A DNA stretch of 16,035 nt, from assembly GCA_026416655.1 (NCBI GenBank), contig JAOAES010000007.1, positions 1 to 16,035 of the forward strand, given 5' to 3'. How positions within the stretch are numbered: position 1 is the stretch's first letter; the number at the start of each line of letters is the position of its first letter. The notes beneath the pieces are model-generated. The model was not told the origin of the DNA. It searched no databases and worked only from the letters and a program-made list of their open reading frames with translations. The stretch is from Fimbriimonadales bacterium (lineage in GTDB: Bacteria; Armatimonadota; Fimbriimonadia; Fimbriimonadales; GBS-DC). This document shows, one piece after another, positions 6,602 through 13,503 of the stretch. Made by a program: the position numbers and the translations under genes.

Positions 6602-8475
6602 TCCAGCGCCTCGATGACGCGCAGCGCAATCTGCGCGTTGCCTGCAGGCGGCATCAGGTAAATCCCCTGCGCGTAGGCGTCCGCCTCGCGCACGAACGCC
6701 TGCGCGATTTCCAGCCCCACCTGCAACGCCGAGTCATCGGGGGCTTCGAGCATGCGTTGCAGAATCGGCTCCGGAATGCGGATGCCGGGCACTTCGTTGT
6801 GCATGAACTCGGCGTGGCGCGCGCTGCGCAGGGGCAACACGCCCACGAACCAGGGAGTGTTCAGCCGCTGGAGCAGCTCCGCCGTGCGCTCCACGACAGG
6901 CATTTCGAACAAAGGCTGCGTGTAAATCAGGTGCGCGCCCTCGTCGATTTTGCGGCGCAGGCGGTCGTTCTCGGCGTCCAGGTCGGGCGCGAGCGGGTTG
7001 TAGGCGGCGGCAATCGTGAAGTTCGCGTAGACCCCGATGCTGTTGCCCGCGAGGTCGCGCCCCTCGTTGAAGCGGCGCAGGATGCGCACCAGCCCCACCG
7101 CGTCCACATCGAACACGCTCGTCGCCGTCGGGTAGTCGCCAATCTGCGCGGGGTCGCCCGTAATCGCCAGCACATTCCGAATGCCCAGCGCGTGCGCCCC
7201 CAGCAGGTCGGACTGGATTGCCAGCAGGTTGCGGTCGCGGCAGGCGAAATGCATCATTACCTCAATCCCCGCCTCGCGCTGCACGATGTGCGAGGTGGCA
7301 ATCACATTCATGCGGAGTCTTGCCCGCGCCCCGTCGGAGATATCGATCAGGTGGACGCCGTGGTCTTTGAGCAGGCGCGCGCCGTCGATGACTTTCTGAA
7401 TCTTCAGTCCGCGTGGCAGGTCGAGTTCGACGGTAATCACGCGCTCTTTGCCAAGAATTTGCGACAGGCGCGACGGCTCGGCGGTGGGGAGTTCTTCAGC
7501 AGGTTTGCGCTCGCGCGTGAGGACAGGGCTAACGGCGGCGCGTTTCGGCTTCAGCCCCCGTACATGCTGGGCGACGGCGCGCGTGTGGTCGGGCGTAGTG
7601 CCACAGCAGCCGCCGACGATATTCGCGCCCGCCTCCGCCAGCCGCGCCGCGTACTTGCCGAAATAGTCGGGTTGAATGTCGTACACCACCTGCCCGCGCA
7701 CGAGCTGGGGCAGTCCCGGCGTGGGCATCGAACTGATGGGCAGCTCGGTTGCGCCCGCCATCATCCGCACGATGTCGAGCATCCGTTGTGGCCCCACGAT
7801 GCAGTTGCTCCCGACGGCGTCCACCTCCAGCGACTGCATCTGCTGGGCGAACCGTTCGGGCAAGCCCTCCATCAGCGTCTCGCCGTCCTCCACGAAGCCT
7901 TTGGAGGCGATAATCGGGATGTCGTGCGCAAGGCGGCGGGCGACCTGAACCGCCAGCGCGAGTTCCTGCAGGTCGATAAAAGTCTCCAAAATCAGCCCGT
8001 CCACACCGCCATCGAGCAGGGCGCGAATCTGCTCTTCGAACGCCTGTTCCGCCTCCTCAAGGCGCACCTCGCCCATCGGCTCCAGGGGTTTGCCCACCGG
8101 TCCGACCGCGCCGAACACCAGCGCGTCCGCCCCGACCGATTCGCGCGCGAGGCGCACCGCCTCGATGTTGATGCGCCGCACGAGTTCTTCAGGCGAGCCG
8201 AACTGTTCAAGCAGGCTACTGGCAGCGGGCGCTTCGCTTGCGCGTTCAGGCAGGTTCAGCAGGCGCACGCGATTCGCGTAGTAGGTATTGGTCTCAATCA
8301 GCCGTGCGCCCGCCTCGTAGTATTCGCGATGCAGGGCGCGCACGACTTCCGGGTGCGTCAGGGTCGCCAGCTCGTAGGGTTGAGGCACGCCGCGCAGGGC
8401 GAGCATCGTGCCCAACGCGCCGTCGGCGACGAGCGCGCCCTGCGCCAACCGCTCCCGAAACGCTTCGCGGGTCAT
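6598..8475 (-). CDS. Bifunctional homocysteine S-methyltransferase / 5,10-methylenetetrahydrofolate reductase
   Basis: Fusion of a zinc-dependent homocysteine methyltransferase domain (about 5-310) and a MetF-type flavoprotein (about 335-625), as in B. subtilis YitJ; it links folate one-carbon reduction to methionine synthesis. Length 625, near the family's usual size. The zinc ligands are Cys225 (GSNCIVG) and Cys290-Cys291 (VGGCCGT). The first domain also has DGALGTML at 18-25 and ETNTYYANR at 61-69. The MetF half shows TVELDLPRG at 348-356, HFACRDRN at 409-416, AITGDP at 437-442 and the QPLFE segment at 520-524. A stretch of about 18 residues near 77-94 looks like a lineage-specific insertion in the first domain. 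The ATG at 8475 is 7 nt after a GGTAAAAT box. Divergent from the chemoreceptor gene and convergent with tyrS. There is no cobalamin domain in this protein; the methyl donor is not certain. Confidence 0.93.
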   Translation of the reverse strand: MTREAFRERLAQGALVADGALGTMLALRGVPQPYELATLTHPEVVRALHREYYEAGARLIETNTYYANRVRLLNLPERASEAPAASSLLEQFGSPEELVRRINIEAVRLARESVGADALVFGAVGPVGKPLEPMGEVRLEEAEQAFEEQIRALLDGGVDGLILETFIDLQELALAVQVARRLAHDIPIIASKGFVEDGETLMEGLPERFAQQMQSLEVDAVGSNCIVGPQRMLDIVRMMAGATELPISSMPTPGLPQLVRGQVVYDIQPDYFGKYAARLAEAGANIVGGCCGTTPDHTRAVAQHVRGLKPKRAAVSPVLTRERKPAEELPTAEPSRLSQILGKERVITVELDLPRGLKIQKVIDGARLLKDHGVHLIDISDGARARLRMNVIATSHIVQREAGIEVMMHFACRDRNLLAIQSDLLGAHALGIRNVLAITGDPAQIGDYPTATSVFDVDAVGLVRILRRFNEGRDLAGNSIGVYANFTIAAAYNPLAPDLDAENDRLRRKIDEGAHLIYTQPLFEMPVVERTAELLQRLNTPWFVGVLPLRSARHAEFMHNEVPGIRIPEPILQRMLEAPDDSALQVGLEIAQAFVREADAYAQGIYLMPPAGNAQIALRVIEALD

Positions 8476-8482
8476 TGCACAG

Positions 8483-8490
8483 ATTTTACC
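8483..8490 (-). promoter_or_regulatory. GGTAAAAT promoter, leaderless-type, of the MetH/MetF fusion gene
   Basis: On the minus strand GGTAAAAT is followed by CTGTGCA and the ATG at 8475 (7 nt gap). No ribosome site and no -35 box. There is no room for an S-box or cobalamin riboswitch before the start codon, in contrast to many methionine genes. Confidence 0.6.
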
Positions 8491-8522
8491 TGGCAGCCTC
8501 TGCGGAATCGCCGCCGGATACC

Positions 8523-8542
8523 GATAATTCCATCTGCGGAGG
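8523..8542 (+). promoter_or_regulatory. -10-like box and strong ribosome site of the chemoreceptor gene
   Basis: CCGATAAT with GATAAT at 8523-8528, then GGAGG at 8538-8542, 6 nt before the ATG at 8549. The predicted leader of roughly 12-15 nt is just enough for the Shine-Dalgarno site. This is the leadered counterpart to the GGTANAAT promoters. Confidence 0.5.
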
Positions 8543-8548
8543 CAGAAA

Positions 8549-10507
8549 ATGAAGGCGGATTTTCACACGCAGCAAAAGTGGGGTTTCTCCATTCAGCAGA
8601 ATCGCGCCCAGTGGGATCAGCGATTCGCACTGATGCTCTGGGCGCATTTTGGCGCAGCGGTGCTTCTGGCGTTCTGGTATCGCACCTTCGAGGAAGCGTT
8701 CCTAATAGGGTTCACGACCTCGGCGATTGTGGCGTTTTTAGCGAAAAATCAACCGGGCAGCCTGCTCACTCGCCTCGTCATCGGGGCGGCGTTTATGGTC
8801 TACTCTGGACTGTTCATCCACCAGTCCCGCGGTGTGACGGAGCTGCACTTCCATGTGTTCGCGTCGCTGGCGATTCTGGGCGTCTATCGCGACTGGCGGG
8901 TTATTGTGGTCGCGGCGGCGACCATCGCCGTACATCACGCCTCGTTCGCACTGTTGCAGTGGATGGGGCTGCCCGTTTATGTTTATACGACTAATCTAAA
9001 CTTTTTCATCCTGACGCTGATTCACGCGCTGTTTGTGGTGCTGGAGTCAGCCGTTCTGGTCTGGCAGGCGATACACGGCGAAGCCGAGTGGCGTCAGGCG
9101 GAGGAGCTGAGTCGTCTGGGGCAAGAACTCAGCAGTGAACGGTTCGCCGGGAACGACCTGACGGCGCACATCGAGTGGGATTCGCGTTCGCCGCTCTGGG
9201 GCACGGTGAGCATCATCAACCAGCTGATGGCGCGACTGAACCGCAACATCGCTGAGACCAAGCGGTCGGCGCAGGCGATTGTCGCCCAGACCGAGAACGT
9301 GCGCGAGGAAACGCGCCAGATTCACCAGTTGGGCGACATGGTGCTGCGCTCTATCGAGGAGGTGAGCGAAGGCGCGCGGGCGCAGGCGATGCAAATTGAG
9401 CAGTCCGCGCAGCAGATTCAGCAGATTGCTATCCTGGCACAGGAGACACGCACGCAGGCGGAGCGGCAACTGGAAGAAGCCCAGCAAGCCGCCGCCATGG
9501 CGCAACAGGTGGCGCACAACGCTGATGCGATTGTGAGCGCAAGCGAATCGCAGCGGCAATCCGCCATCCACGCCAGCGAAGCGGCAACGCGCTCCGCGCA
9601 GGCGGTGAGCCGCGCCGTGCAAGCCATGCAACAGCTCAGCACAAGCGCGGATACCGTCCTGCAACAGGTCAGCCTTGCGCAGGTTTCGCTGGAAGAGGCG
9701 GTAAACCGCGCCAGTGAGCAAGCTGACCTGTTGGGCGCGCGCTCTGCAGACATCCGACAGATACTGTTCACGATTACCGAGATTGCCCGCCAGACGAACT
9801 TGCTTGCGCTCAACGCGGCGATTGAAGCCGCGCGGGCGGGCGAACACGGCAAAGGCTTCGCTGTCGTCGCCGACGAAGTGCGCGCCCTGGCAAACCGCTC
9901 TGCCGACGCCGCCAAGCAGATCGACGCCGTCATCAACGAGATGACGCGCGACATCCACGAGATTATCGTGCGCATGCGCGGCGACGAACGGCGACAGGGG
10001 CTGCGCGACATCACGGTCAACGCCCTGAAACAGGTCACCAGCGCGTTCGAGAACTTGCGCGAGCAACTGCGCCAGGTCGAAACCGCCGCCCAGGGCATCT
10101 ATCAGGCAACCGAGCTGGTGGTCGAACAGTGCCACACTATCGAAAGCGCGGCGCAACAAAACGCCGAACGCGCCGTCGAGAGCCAGCAGCTCCTGCGCCA
10201 AATCGCAGAGCAAGTCGAGTCGTTGCGAGAGGCAATCCAGGTCGGCTGGCAATCCTCGGCGAACACCTCCCAGCAGGTGGAACTGATTAACGAGATTGTG
10301 CATGGCATCGCGGCGATTAGCGAGGAGACCACCGCCTCGGCGCAGGAGGTGCAGCACGCTATTCGTCAGCAGTTCGAAGCCGTGCGCAATCTGCTTGCCC
10401 AGATTGAGATGACCGACCAGACGGCGCGCGCCGTGTTCGAGCGGCTCGCTGAGTTCAAAACAAGCGATGGGCAAAGCGAGTCGTCCGAAACGCGCCGCGC
10501 CGCCTAA
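8549..10507 (+). CDS. Methyl-accepting chemotaxis-type receptor with six-TM His-rich sensor
   Basis: Membrane receptor of 652 residues that would signal through CheA/CheW. The N-terminal third has about six hydrophobic segments (roughly 26-43, 50-66, 74-91, 99-113, 116-136, 152-173) and no periplasmic ligand domain. It carries a His/aromatic pattern: His91, HFH at 100-102, YRDWR at 113-117 and HH at 129-130. I recall this motif set from other membrane sensors (histidine kinases and MCPs) but know no settled name or ligand. Residues about 176-240 form a linker with no clear HAMP match. A long Gln/Ala-rich coiled coil then leads to the conserved signalling hairpin tip EIARQTNLLALNAAIEAA (411-428) and GKGFAVVADEVRALANRS (434-451), followed by the return helix. 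It has its own ribosome site; there are no che genes nearby. Followed immediately by the repeat cluster. Confidence 0.93.
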   Translation: MKADFHTQQKWGFSIQQNRAQWDQRFALMLWAHFGAAVLLAFWYRTFEEAFLIGFTTSAIVAFLAKNQPGSLLTRLVIGAAFMVYSGLFIHQSRGVTELHFHVFASLAILGVYRDWRVIVVAAATIAVHHASFALLQWMGLPVYVYTTNLNFFILTLIHALFVVLESAVLVWQAIHGEAEWRQAEELSRLGQELSSERFAGNDLTAHIEWDSRSPLWGTVSIINQLMARLNRNIAETKRSAQAIVAQTENVREETRQIHQLGDMVLRSIEEVSEGARAQAMQIEQSAQQIQQIAILAQETRTQAERQLEEAQQAAAMAQQVAHNADAIVSASESQRQSAIHASEAATRSAQAVSRAVQAMQQLSTSADTVLQQVSLAQVSLEEAVNRASEQADLLGARSADIRQILFTITEIARQTNLLALNAAIEAARAGEHGKGFAVVADEVRALANRSADAAKQIDAVINEMTRDIHEIIVRMRGDERRQGLRDITVNALKQVTSAFENLREQLRQVETAAQGIYQATELVVEQCHTIESAAQQNAERAVESQQLLRQIAEQVESLREAIQVGWQSSANTSQQVELINEIVHGIAAISEETTASAQEVQHAIRQQFEAVRNLLAQIEMTDQTARAVFERLAEFKTSDGQSESSETRRAA

Positions 10508-10676
10508 CCGAACTGGGTACGACGGCGTCCACGCCGTCGCGCCCCACCCGAACGTCTGACCGAACTGGGTACGACGGCGTCCACGCCGTCGCGCCCCACC
10601 CGAACGTCTGACCGAACTGGGTACGACGGCGTCCACGCCGTCGCGCCCGTTACGACGGCGTGGACGCCGTCGTACC
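10507..10676. repeat. Cluster of palindromic repeats: three tandem 52-bp units plus an inverted copy
   Basis: Two full 52-bp units (10507-10558 and 10559-10610), a third partial unit from 10611, and an inverted copy of its core ending at 10676. Each unit contains the palindrome GACGGCGTCCACGCCGTC. The third unit and the inverted copy make a perfect 24-bp inverted repeat (10620-10643 with 10653-10676) around a 9-nt spacer. The first unit starts inside the chemoreceptor stop codon. The RNA would fold into a series of strong hairpins, so it could end or attenuate transcription into the thioredoxin-like gene. I find no other copy in the window and no encoded transposase. Confidence 0.9.
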
Positions 10677-10691
10677 TCTCTGAACGGAACG

Positions 10692-11327
10692 ATGTGGCTC
10701 AAGAAACTTTTCACCGGGGTTCTCATCGTGGCGTGGCTCGCGCTGATTGGGGTGACCTATTGGCGAATGGAGCTGCGCTTCCTCACGCCGGCGGCGCGTC
10801 CGCACGGCGCTGCGCATATCGACCCTGAAACACAGCCCGACACCCCCTTCAAACGCCTGCAAACCGACGCGGGAGAGGTCAGCCTGCTGGGACGATATAG
10901 CCTCCTGAACTTCTGGTCGCCCGATTGCGCCTGCTCACGCTTTATGGAGCCGCATGTGCGCGACCTGGTACGCGAGTTTACGCCGCGCGGAGTGCAGTTT
11001 CTTACCGTGATTATCGTGAACGACTCGCGCATTTCCGACGAGGACGCCCTGCAGCGGTGGCGGCGGCGTGGTATCGAAACGCCCGCCGTTATCGACCGCG
11101 ACGGCGCGCTGGCGCGACAGTTTGGTGTGTGGGCAGGACCCGCAGCGGTGATTATCAATCCCGAAGGGCGGATTGTCTATCTGGGCGCGTACAACATCGG
11201 ACGCTACTGCAGCAACGAGCAGACCGCATACGCCAAGCAAGCGCTGGAGGCGGTGGTGGCAGGGCGCAAACCGCCCCGTGCAAAAACTCCCTTCTACGGC
11301 TGCCAGGTTCCCTCAGCGTCCCAGTAG
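10692..11327 (+). CDS. Membrane-anchored thioredoxin-like protein with CXC motif
   Basis: 211 residues. A single N-terminal transmembrane segment (about 5-23) anchors a thioredoxin fold, probably outside the cytoplasm. The active-site region is NFWSPDCACSRFMEPHV, with Cys79-Ala-Cys81 instead of CXXC. Other fold landmarks are VIDRDGALARQFGVWAGPAAVIINPEGRI (about 133-161, including the cis-Pro region GPAAV). Two more cysteines occur in the C-terminal part: NIGRYCS (Cys173) and FYGC (Cys204). The pattern of CXC, RYC and C-terminal YGC resembles a TlpA-like group I recall as DUF6436; that assignment is tentative. The start ATG at 10692 has no good ribosome site and follows the repeat cluster by 15 bp. 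Its 3' end overlaps the opposite-strand gene by 15 bp. Probable disulfide or redox role; partner unknown. Confidence 0.8.
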   Translation: MWLKKLFTGVLIVAWLALIGVTYWRMELRFLTPAARPHGAAHIDPETQPDTPFKRLQTDAGEVSLLGRYSLLNFWSPDCACSRFMEPHVRDLVREFTPRGVQFLTVIIVNDSRISDEDALQRWRRRGIETPAVIDRDGALARQFGVWAGPAAVIINPEGRIVYLGAYNIGRYCSNEQTAYAKQALEAVVAGRKPPRAKTPFYGCQVPSASQ

Positions 11328-11741
11328 GCGCGTCGCGCCCAGCATCCCGAAAATCAGCAGCCCCAATATCGCCGCCATGACCACCCACCCCAGCACGCGC
11401 CCCCAACGCGACGACGCCCGACGCTCAACGCCAACCGGCTGAGAGCGCGAGCGCGTGTCCTTCCCGAACAGAAACACAAAATAGTAGCGCGTCCACAAAA
11501 ACGGAATCACGCCGCGCACATCCAGCATATGGCGCCGATGATAGGTGTACAGCGACTGCTTGAGCAGTTGATACTGCTCAGGCGAGAGCGACTGGAGCAG
11601 TGCGGGCGGGAGGGCGCGCAGTAGGTGCAGGATATACACATCCTGCGGCTGCTCCGCAGGTTCGTCCCCCTCGAACGCCTCCTGAATAATCCACAGGGGC
11701 GGTTTCTCGTTCGGCTCTGGTTGGCGTGCAGGCAACGCCAT
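11313..11741 (-). CDS. Hypothetical small protein with C-terminal transmembrane segment
   Basis: 142 residues, not assigned to a family. The N-terminal 100 residues are soluble-looking and helical (DVYILHLLRALPPALLQSLSPEQYQLL at about 34-60). A basic aromatic stretch around 78-94, with RYYFVFLFGKD at 85-95, may associate with the membrane. Residues about 117-138 form one strong transmembrane helix close to the C-terminus, implying a tail-anchored or N-in topology. The ATG 11741 lies 7 nt after a GATAAT box. It is divergent from accB, with 44 bp between the start codons, and convergent with the thioredoxin-like gene. The clean frame, a promoter and a coherent hydrophobic profile support a real gene; no function is proposed. 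Confidence 0.7.
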   Translation of the reverse strand: MALPARQPEPNEKPPLWIIQEAFEGDEPAEQPQDVYILHLLRALPPALLQSLSPEQYQLLKQSLYTYHRRHMLDVRGVIPFLWTRYYFVFLFGKDTRSRSQPVGVERRASSRWGRVLGWVVMAAILGLLIFGMLGATRLLGR

Positions 11742-11748
11742 ACGGTCA

Positions 11749-11754
11749 ATTATC
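11749..11754 (-). promoter_or_regulatory. GATAAT -10-like box of the small tail-anchored gene
   Basis: On the minus strand CCGATAAT is followed by TGACCGT (7 nt) and the ATG at 11741. Same geometry as the GGTANAAT leaderless-type boxes but with CC in place of GG and G in place of T at the first hexamer position. Confidence 0.45.
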
Positions 11755-11770
11755 GGCAGGTACGGCTTCA

Positions 11771-11778
11771 GGTATAAT
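11771..11778 (+). promoter_or_regulatory. GGTATAAT promoter, leaderless-type, of accB-hom
   Basis: GGTATAAT followed by seven C residues and the GTG start of accB at 11786. No Shine-Dalgarno site fits in the C-run and no -35 box is evident. Identical octamer to the boxes at 1249 and 4414. Confidence 0.65.
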
Positions 11779-11785
11779 CCCCCCC

Positions 11786-12208
11786 GTGCCCTTGTCCATA
11801 GAAACGGTGGAACGCTGTCTGCAGTTGATGACGCGCTATCAGCTGCAGGAACTGGAGATTGATACTGACGGCGTGCGCATCCACATCGAGCGTGCGGAGA
11901 CGCCCGCTGCGCCTGCGGTCCCCGTCGTGCATCCTCCAGAAGTCGCCCCCGAAGAGACGCCGAACTGGATCCCCATCGAGTCGCCGATGACGGGGATGTT
12001 CTATCGCGGTCCCTCGCCCAGTGAGCCGCCCTATGTGGAAGAAGGCGACCTCGTGTACGAAGGGCAGACCATTGGTTTAGTGGAAGCGATGAAGGTTTTT
12101 AATGAGATTCCCGCGCCGACGACGGGCGTGGTGCGGCGCATCGTGGCGCAGAACGCGACCCTGGTGCAACAGGGCGAGGTGCTGATGCTACTGGAGCCGC
12201 CCGAATGA
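11786..12208 (+). CDS. accB: Biotin carboxyl carrier protein of acetyl-CoA carboxylase
   Basis: BCCP carries biotin between biotin carboxylase and carboxyltransferase in malonyl-CoA synthesis. 140 residues from the GTG 11786. The N-terminal helix-strand module (about 3-37, with LELMTRY-like LQLMTRYQLQELEI) is typical; a Pro/Ala/Val-rich linker covers about 38-60. The biotinyl domain occupies about 61-137, with biotinylation site Lys103 in VEAMKVFNEI. The thumb-region motif SPMTGMFYRGPSPSEPPYVEEGD is intact. An ATG at 11726 is in frame but would overlap the start of the divergent gene and bury the promoter, so the GTG is chosen. accC does not follow; hom does, with an ATGA overlap, an unusual partner. 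Confidence 0.93.
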   Translation: MPLSIETVERCLQLMTRYQLQELEIDTDGVRIHIERAETPAAPAVPVVHPPEVAPEETPNWIPIESPMTGMFYRGPSPSEPPYVEEGDLVYEGQTIGLVEAMKVFNEIPAPTTGVVRRIVAQNATLVQQGEVLMLLEPPE

Positions 12209-13485
12209 GGAAGGTTGTACGCTTATCGATTCTTGGCGCAGGCACGGTTGGCGGGGGCGTGTTGACTCTGCTCCGCGAGAACGCCGACCTTCTAAACGCG
12301 CAGACAGGTAAACGCTTTACTGTGCGCCATGTGCTGGTGCGCGACCTGAGCAAGCCCCGCGCTGTCGCGATCGAGCCGAAACGGTTGACGACCGACCCCC
12401 AGCGCGCTGTGTGCGACCCCACAGTGGATATCGTGCTGGAGCTGATGGGGGGACTGGAGCCGGCGCGCTCGCTCATCCGCGACGCGCTGCAGGCGGGCAA
12501 GCATGTGATTACCGCGAACAAGCTCGTGATGGCGGTTTCAGGCGACGAACTCATCCGCCTGGCGCAACAACGGGGCGTACGCTTGCTCTACGAGGCGAGC
12601 GTGGCGGGCAGTCTGCCCATCCTGAACGCGCTGCAGGGCGCGCTCGCAGGCAACCGAATCAGCCGCGTGGTGGGCATCGTCAACAGCACTACGAACTTCA
12701 TCCTGCGTGAGATGGAGCGCGCTGTAGAAGCCGGCGAACCCGCCGAAACTGCCTACGCCGCCGCCCTCAGCAAAGCGCAGGAACTCGGCTACGCCGAAGC
12801 CGACCCCAGCAGCGATGTGGAAGGCTATGACGCGCAATACAAAACCGCCATCCTGGCGCGGCTGGCGTTCCTGCAGTATGTACCGCTGGAGAGCGTCTAC
12901 CGGGAGGGAATTACCCATCTCAGCGGGCGCGACCTGATTTGGGCGAAACGGCTGAATATGGGGCTGAAACTGCTGAGCATCTCGGAGCGGCTGCCCGACG
13001 GCAGGCTCTGCGCGCGCGTGCATCCGACGCTCATCCCGCGCGAGTGCCCGCTCTATGTGGTGCGTGGCGCGTTCAGCGGTGTGTGGCTACAGGGCAACGG
13101 CTTCCAAGAGATGTCGTTCCACGGGTTCGGCGCAGGCGCACGCGCCACCGCCAGCGCGGTAGTGGGCGACCTGATCGAAATCGCACGCCACCCCAAGCCG
13201 CCCAAGTACGAAGACCCCTCGCTCCGCCCCGGCGAAACCGCGCCCATCGAGACGCTCTGCATGCGCTACTACCTGCGGCTCGTCGCGCCCGACGAGACCG
13301 TCCTCCGTGCGCTGCGCGAAGAACTAATCCTGTTGGGCGCGGAGTTTCACCCTTCCGAAACCACCGAGCAGGGGCTGGAACAGGTCGCGCTCACCCCACC
13401 GCTCAACGAAGGCGCGTTTCAGACCACCTTCGCTCGATTGCGTACGCAAAAGCATGGAACCGTGCAAGTAATACGGATCCTCTGA
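12205..13485 (+). CDS. hom: Homoserine dehydrogenase
   Basis: NAD(P)H-dependent reduction of aspartate semialdehyde to homoserine, the branch point to threonine and methionine. 426 residues, a monofunctional form. The nucleotide-binding GAGTVGGG is at 11-18, VITANKLVMA at 101-110, the substrate domain has NSTTNFIL at 160-167 and EADPSSDVEGYDAQYK with Asp209 and Lys213 as likely catalytic residues. A C-terminal segment of about 90 residues (from about 338) fits an ACT regulatory domain, suggesting threonine feedback. The first ATG overlaps the accB stop codon (ATGA), so translation is probably coupled. The methionine-forming fusion enzyme lies about 3.7 kb upstream on the other strand. Confidence 0.95.
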   Translation: MRKVVRLSILGAGTVGGGVLTLLRENADLLNAQTGKRFTVRHVLVRDLSKPRAVAIEPKRLTTDPQRAVCDPTVDIVLELMGGLEPARSLIRDALQAGKHVITANKLVMAVSGDELIRLAQQRGVRLLYEASVAGSLPILNALQGALAGNRISRVVGIVNSTTNFILREMERAVEAGEPAETAYAAALSKAQELGYAEADPSSDVEGYDAQYKTAILARLAFLQYVPLESVYREGITHLSGRDLIWAKRLNMGLKLLSISERLPDGRLCARVHPTLIPRECPLYVVRGAFSGVWLQGNGFQEMSFHGFGAGARATASAVVGDLIEIARHPKPPKYEDPSLRPGETAPIETLCMRYYLRLVAPDETVLRALREELILLGAEFHPSETTEQGLEQVALTPPLNEGAFQTTFARLRTQKHGTVQVIRIL

Positions 13486-13488
13486 AGA

Positions 13489-13496
13489 GGTATCAT
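13489..13496 (+). promoter_or_regulatory. GGTATCAT promoter, leaderless-type, of the RibD-like gene
   Basis: GGTATCAT begins 4 nt after the hom stop codon and is followed by CTTACCG (7 nt) and the ATG at 13504. Its presence in an 18-bp gap suggests that the downstream pair is transcribed separately from hom, despite close packing. No ribosome site is seen. Confidence 0.55.
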
Positions 13497-13503
13497 CTTA
13501 CCG

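Noticed and set aside
6757..8994. A 745-codon open frame on the plus strand antisense to the MetH/MetF fusion and running into the chemoreceptor
   Set aside because: Its translation is low-complexity Arg/Ala/His/Val-rich, without motifs, as expected from the opposite strand of a GC-rich gene. The sense frames carry complete catalytic motifs.
10507..10676. CRISPR array
   Set aside because: The repeats are contiguous 52-bp units without variable spacers, and no cas genes are present.
9047..10726. A 559-codon open frame on the minus strand antisense to the chemoreceptor and through the repeat cluster
   Set aside because: Leu/Arg/Gly-rich shadow of a Gln/Ala-rich coiled coil; no start signals or domains. 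It also crosses the palindromic repeats.
11726..11785. Upstream ATG giving accB 20 extra residues
   Set aside because: It would overlap the start of the divergent gene, place the GGTATAAT box inside coding sequence, and add unconserved residues before the normal N-terminus.
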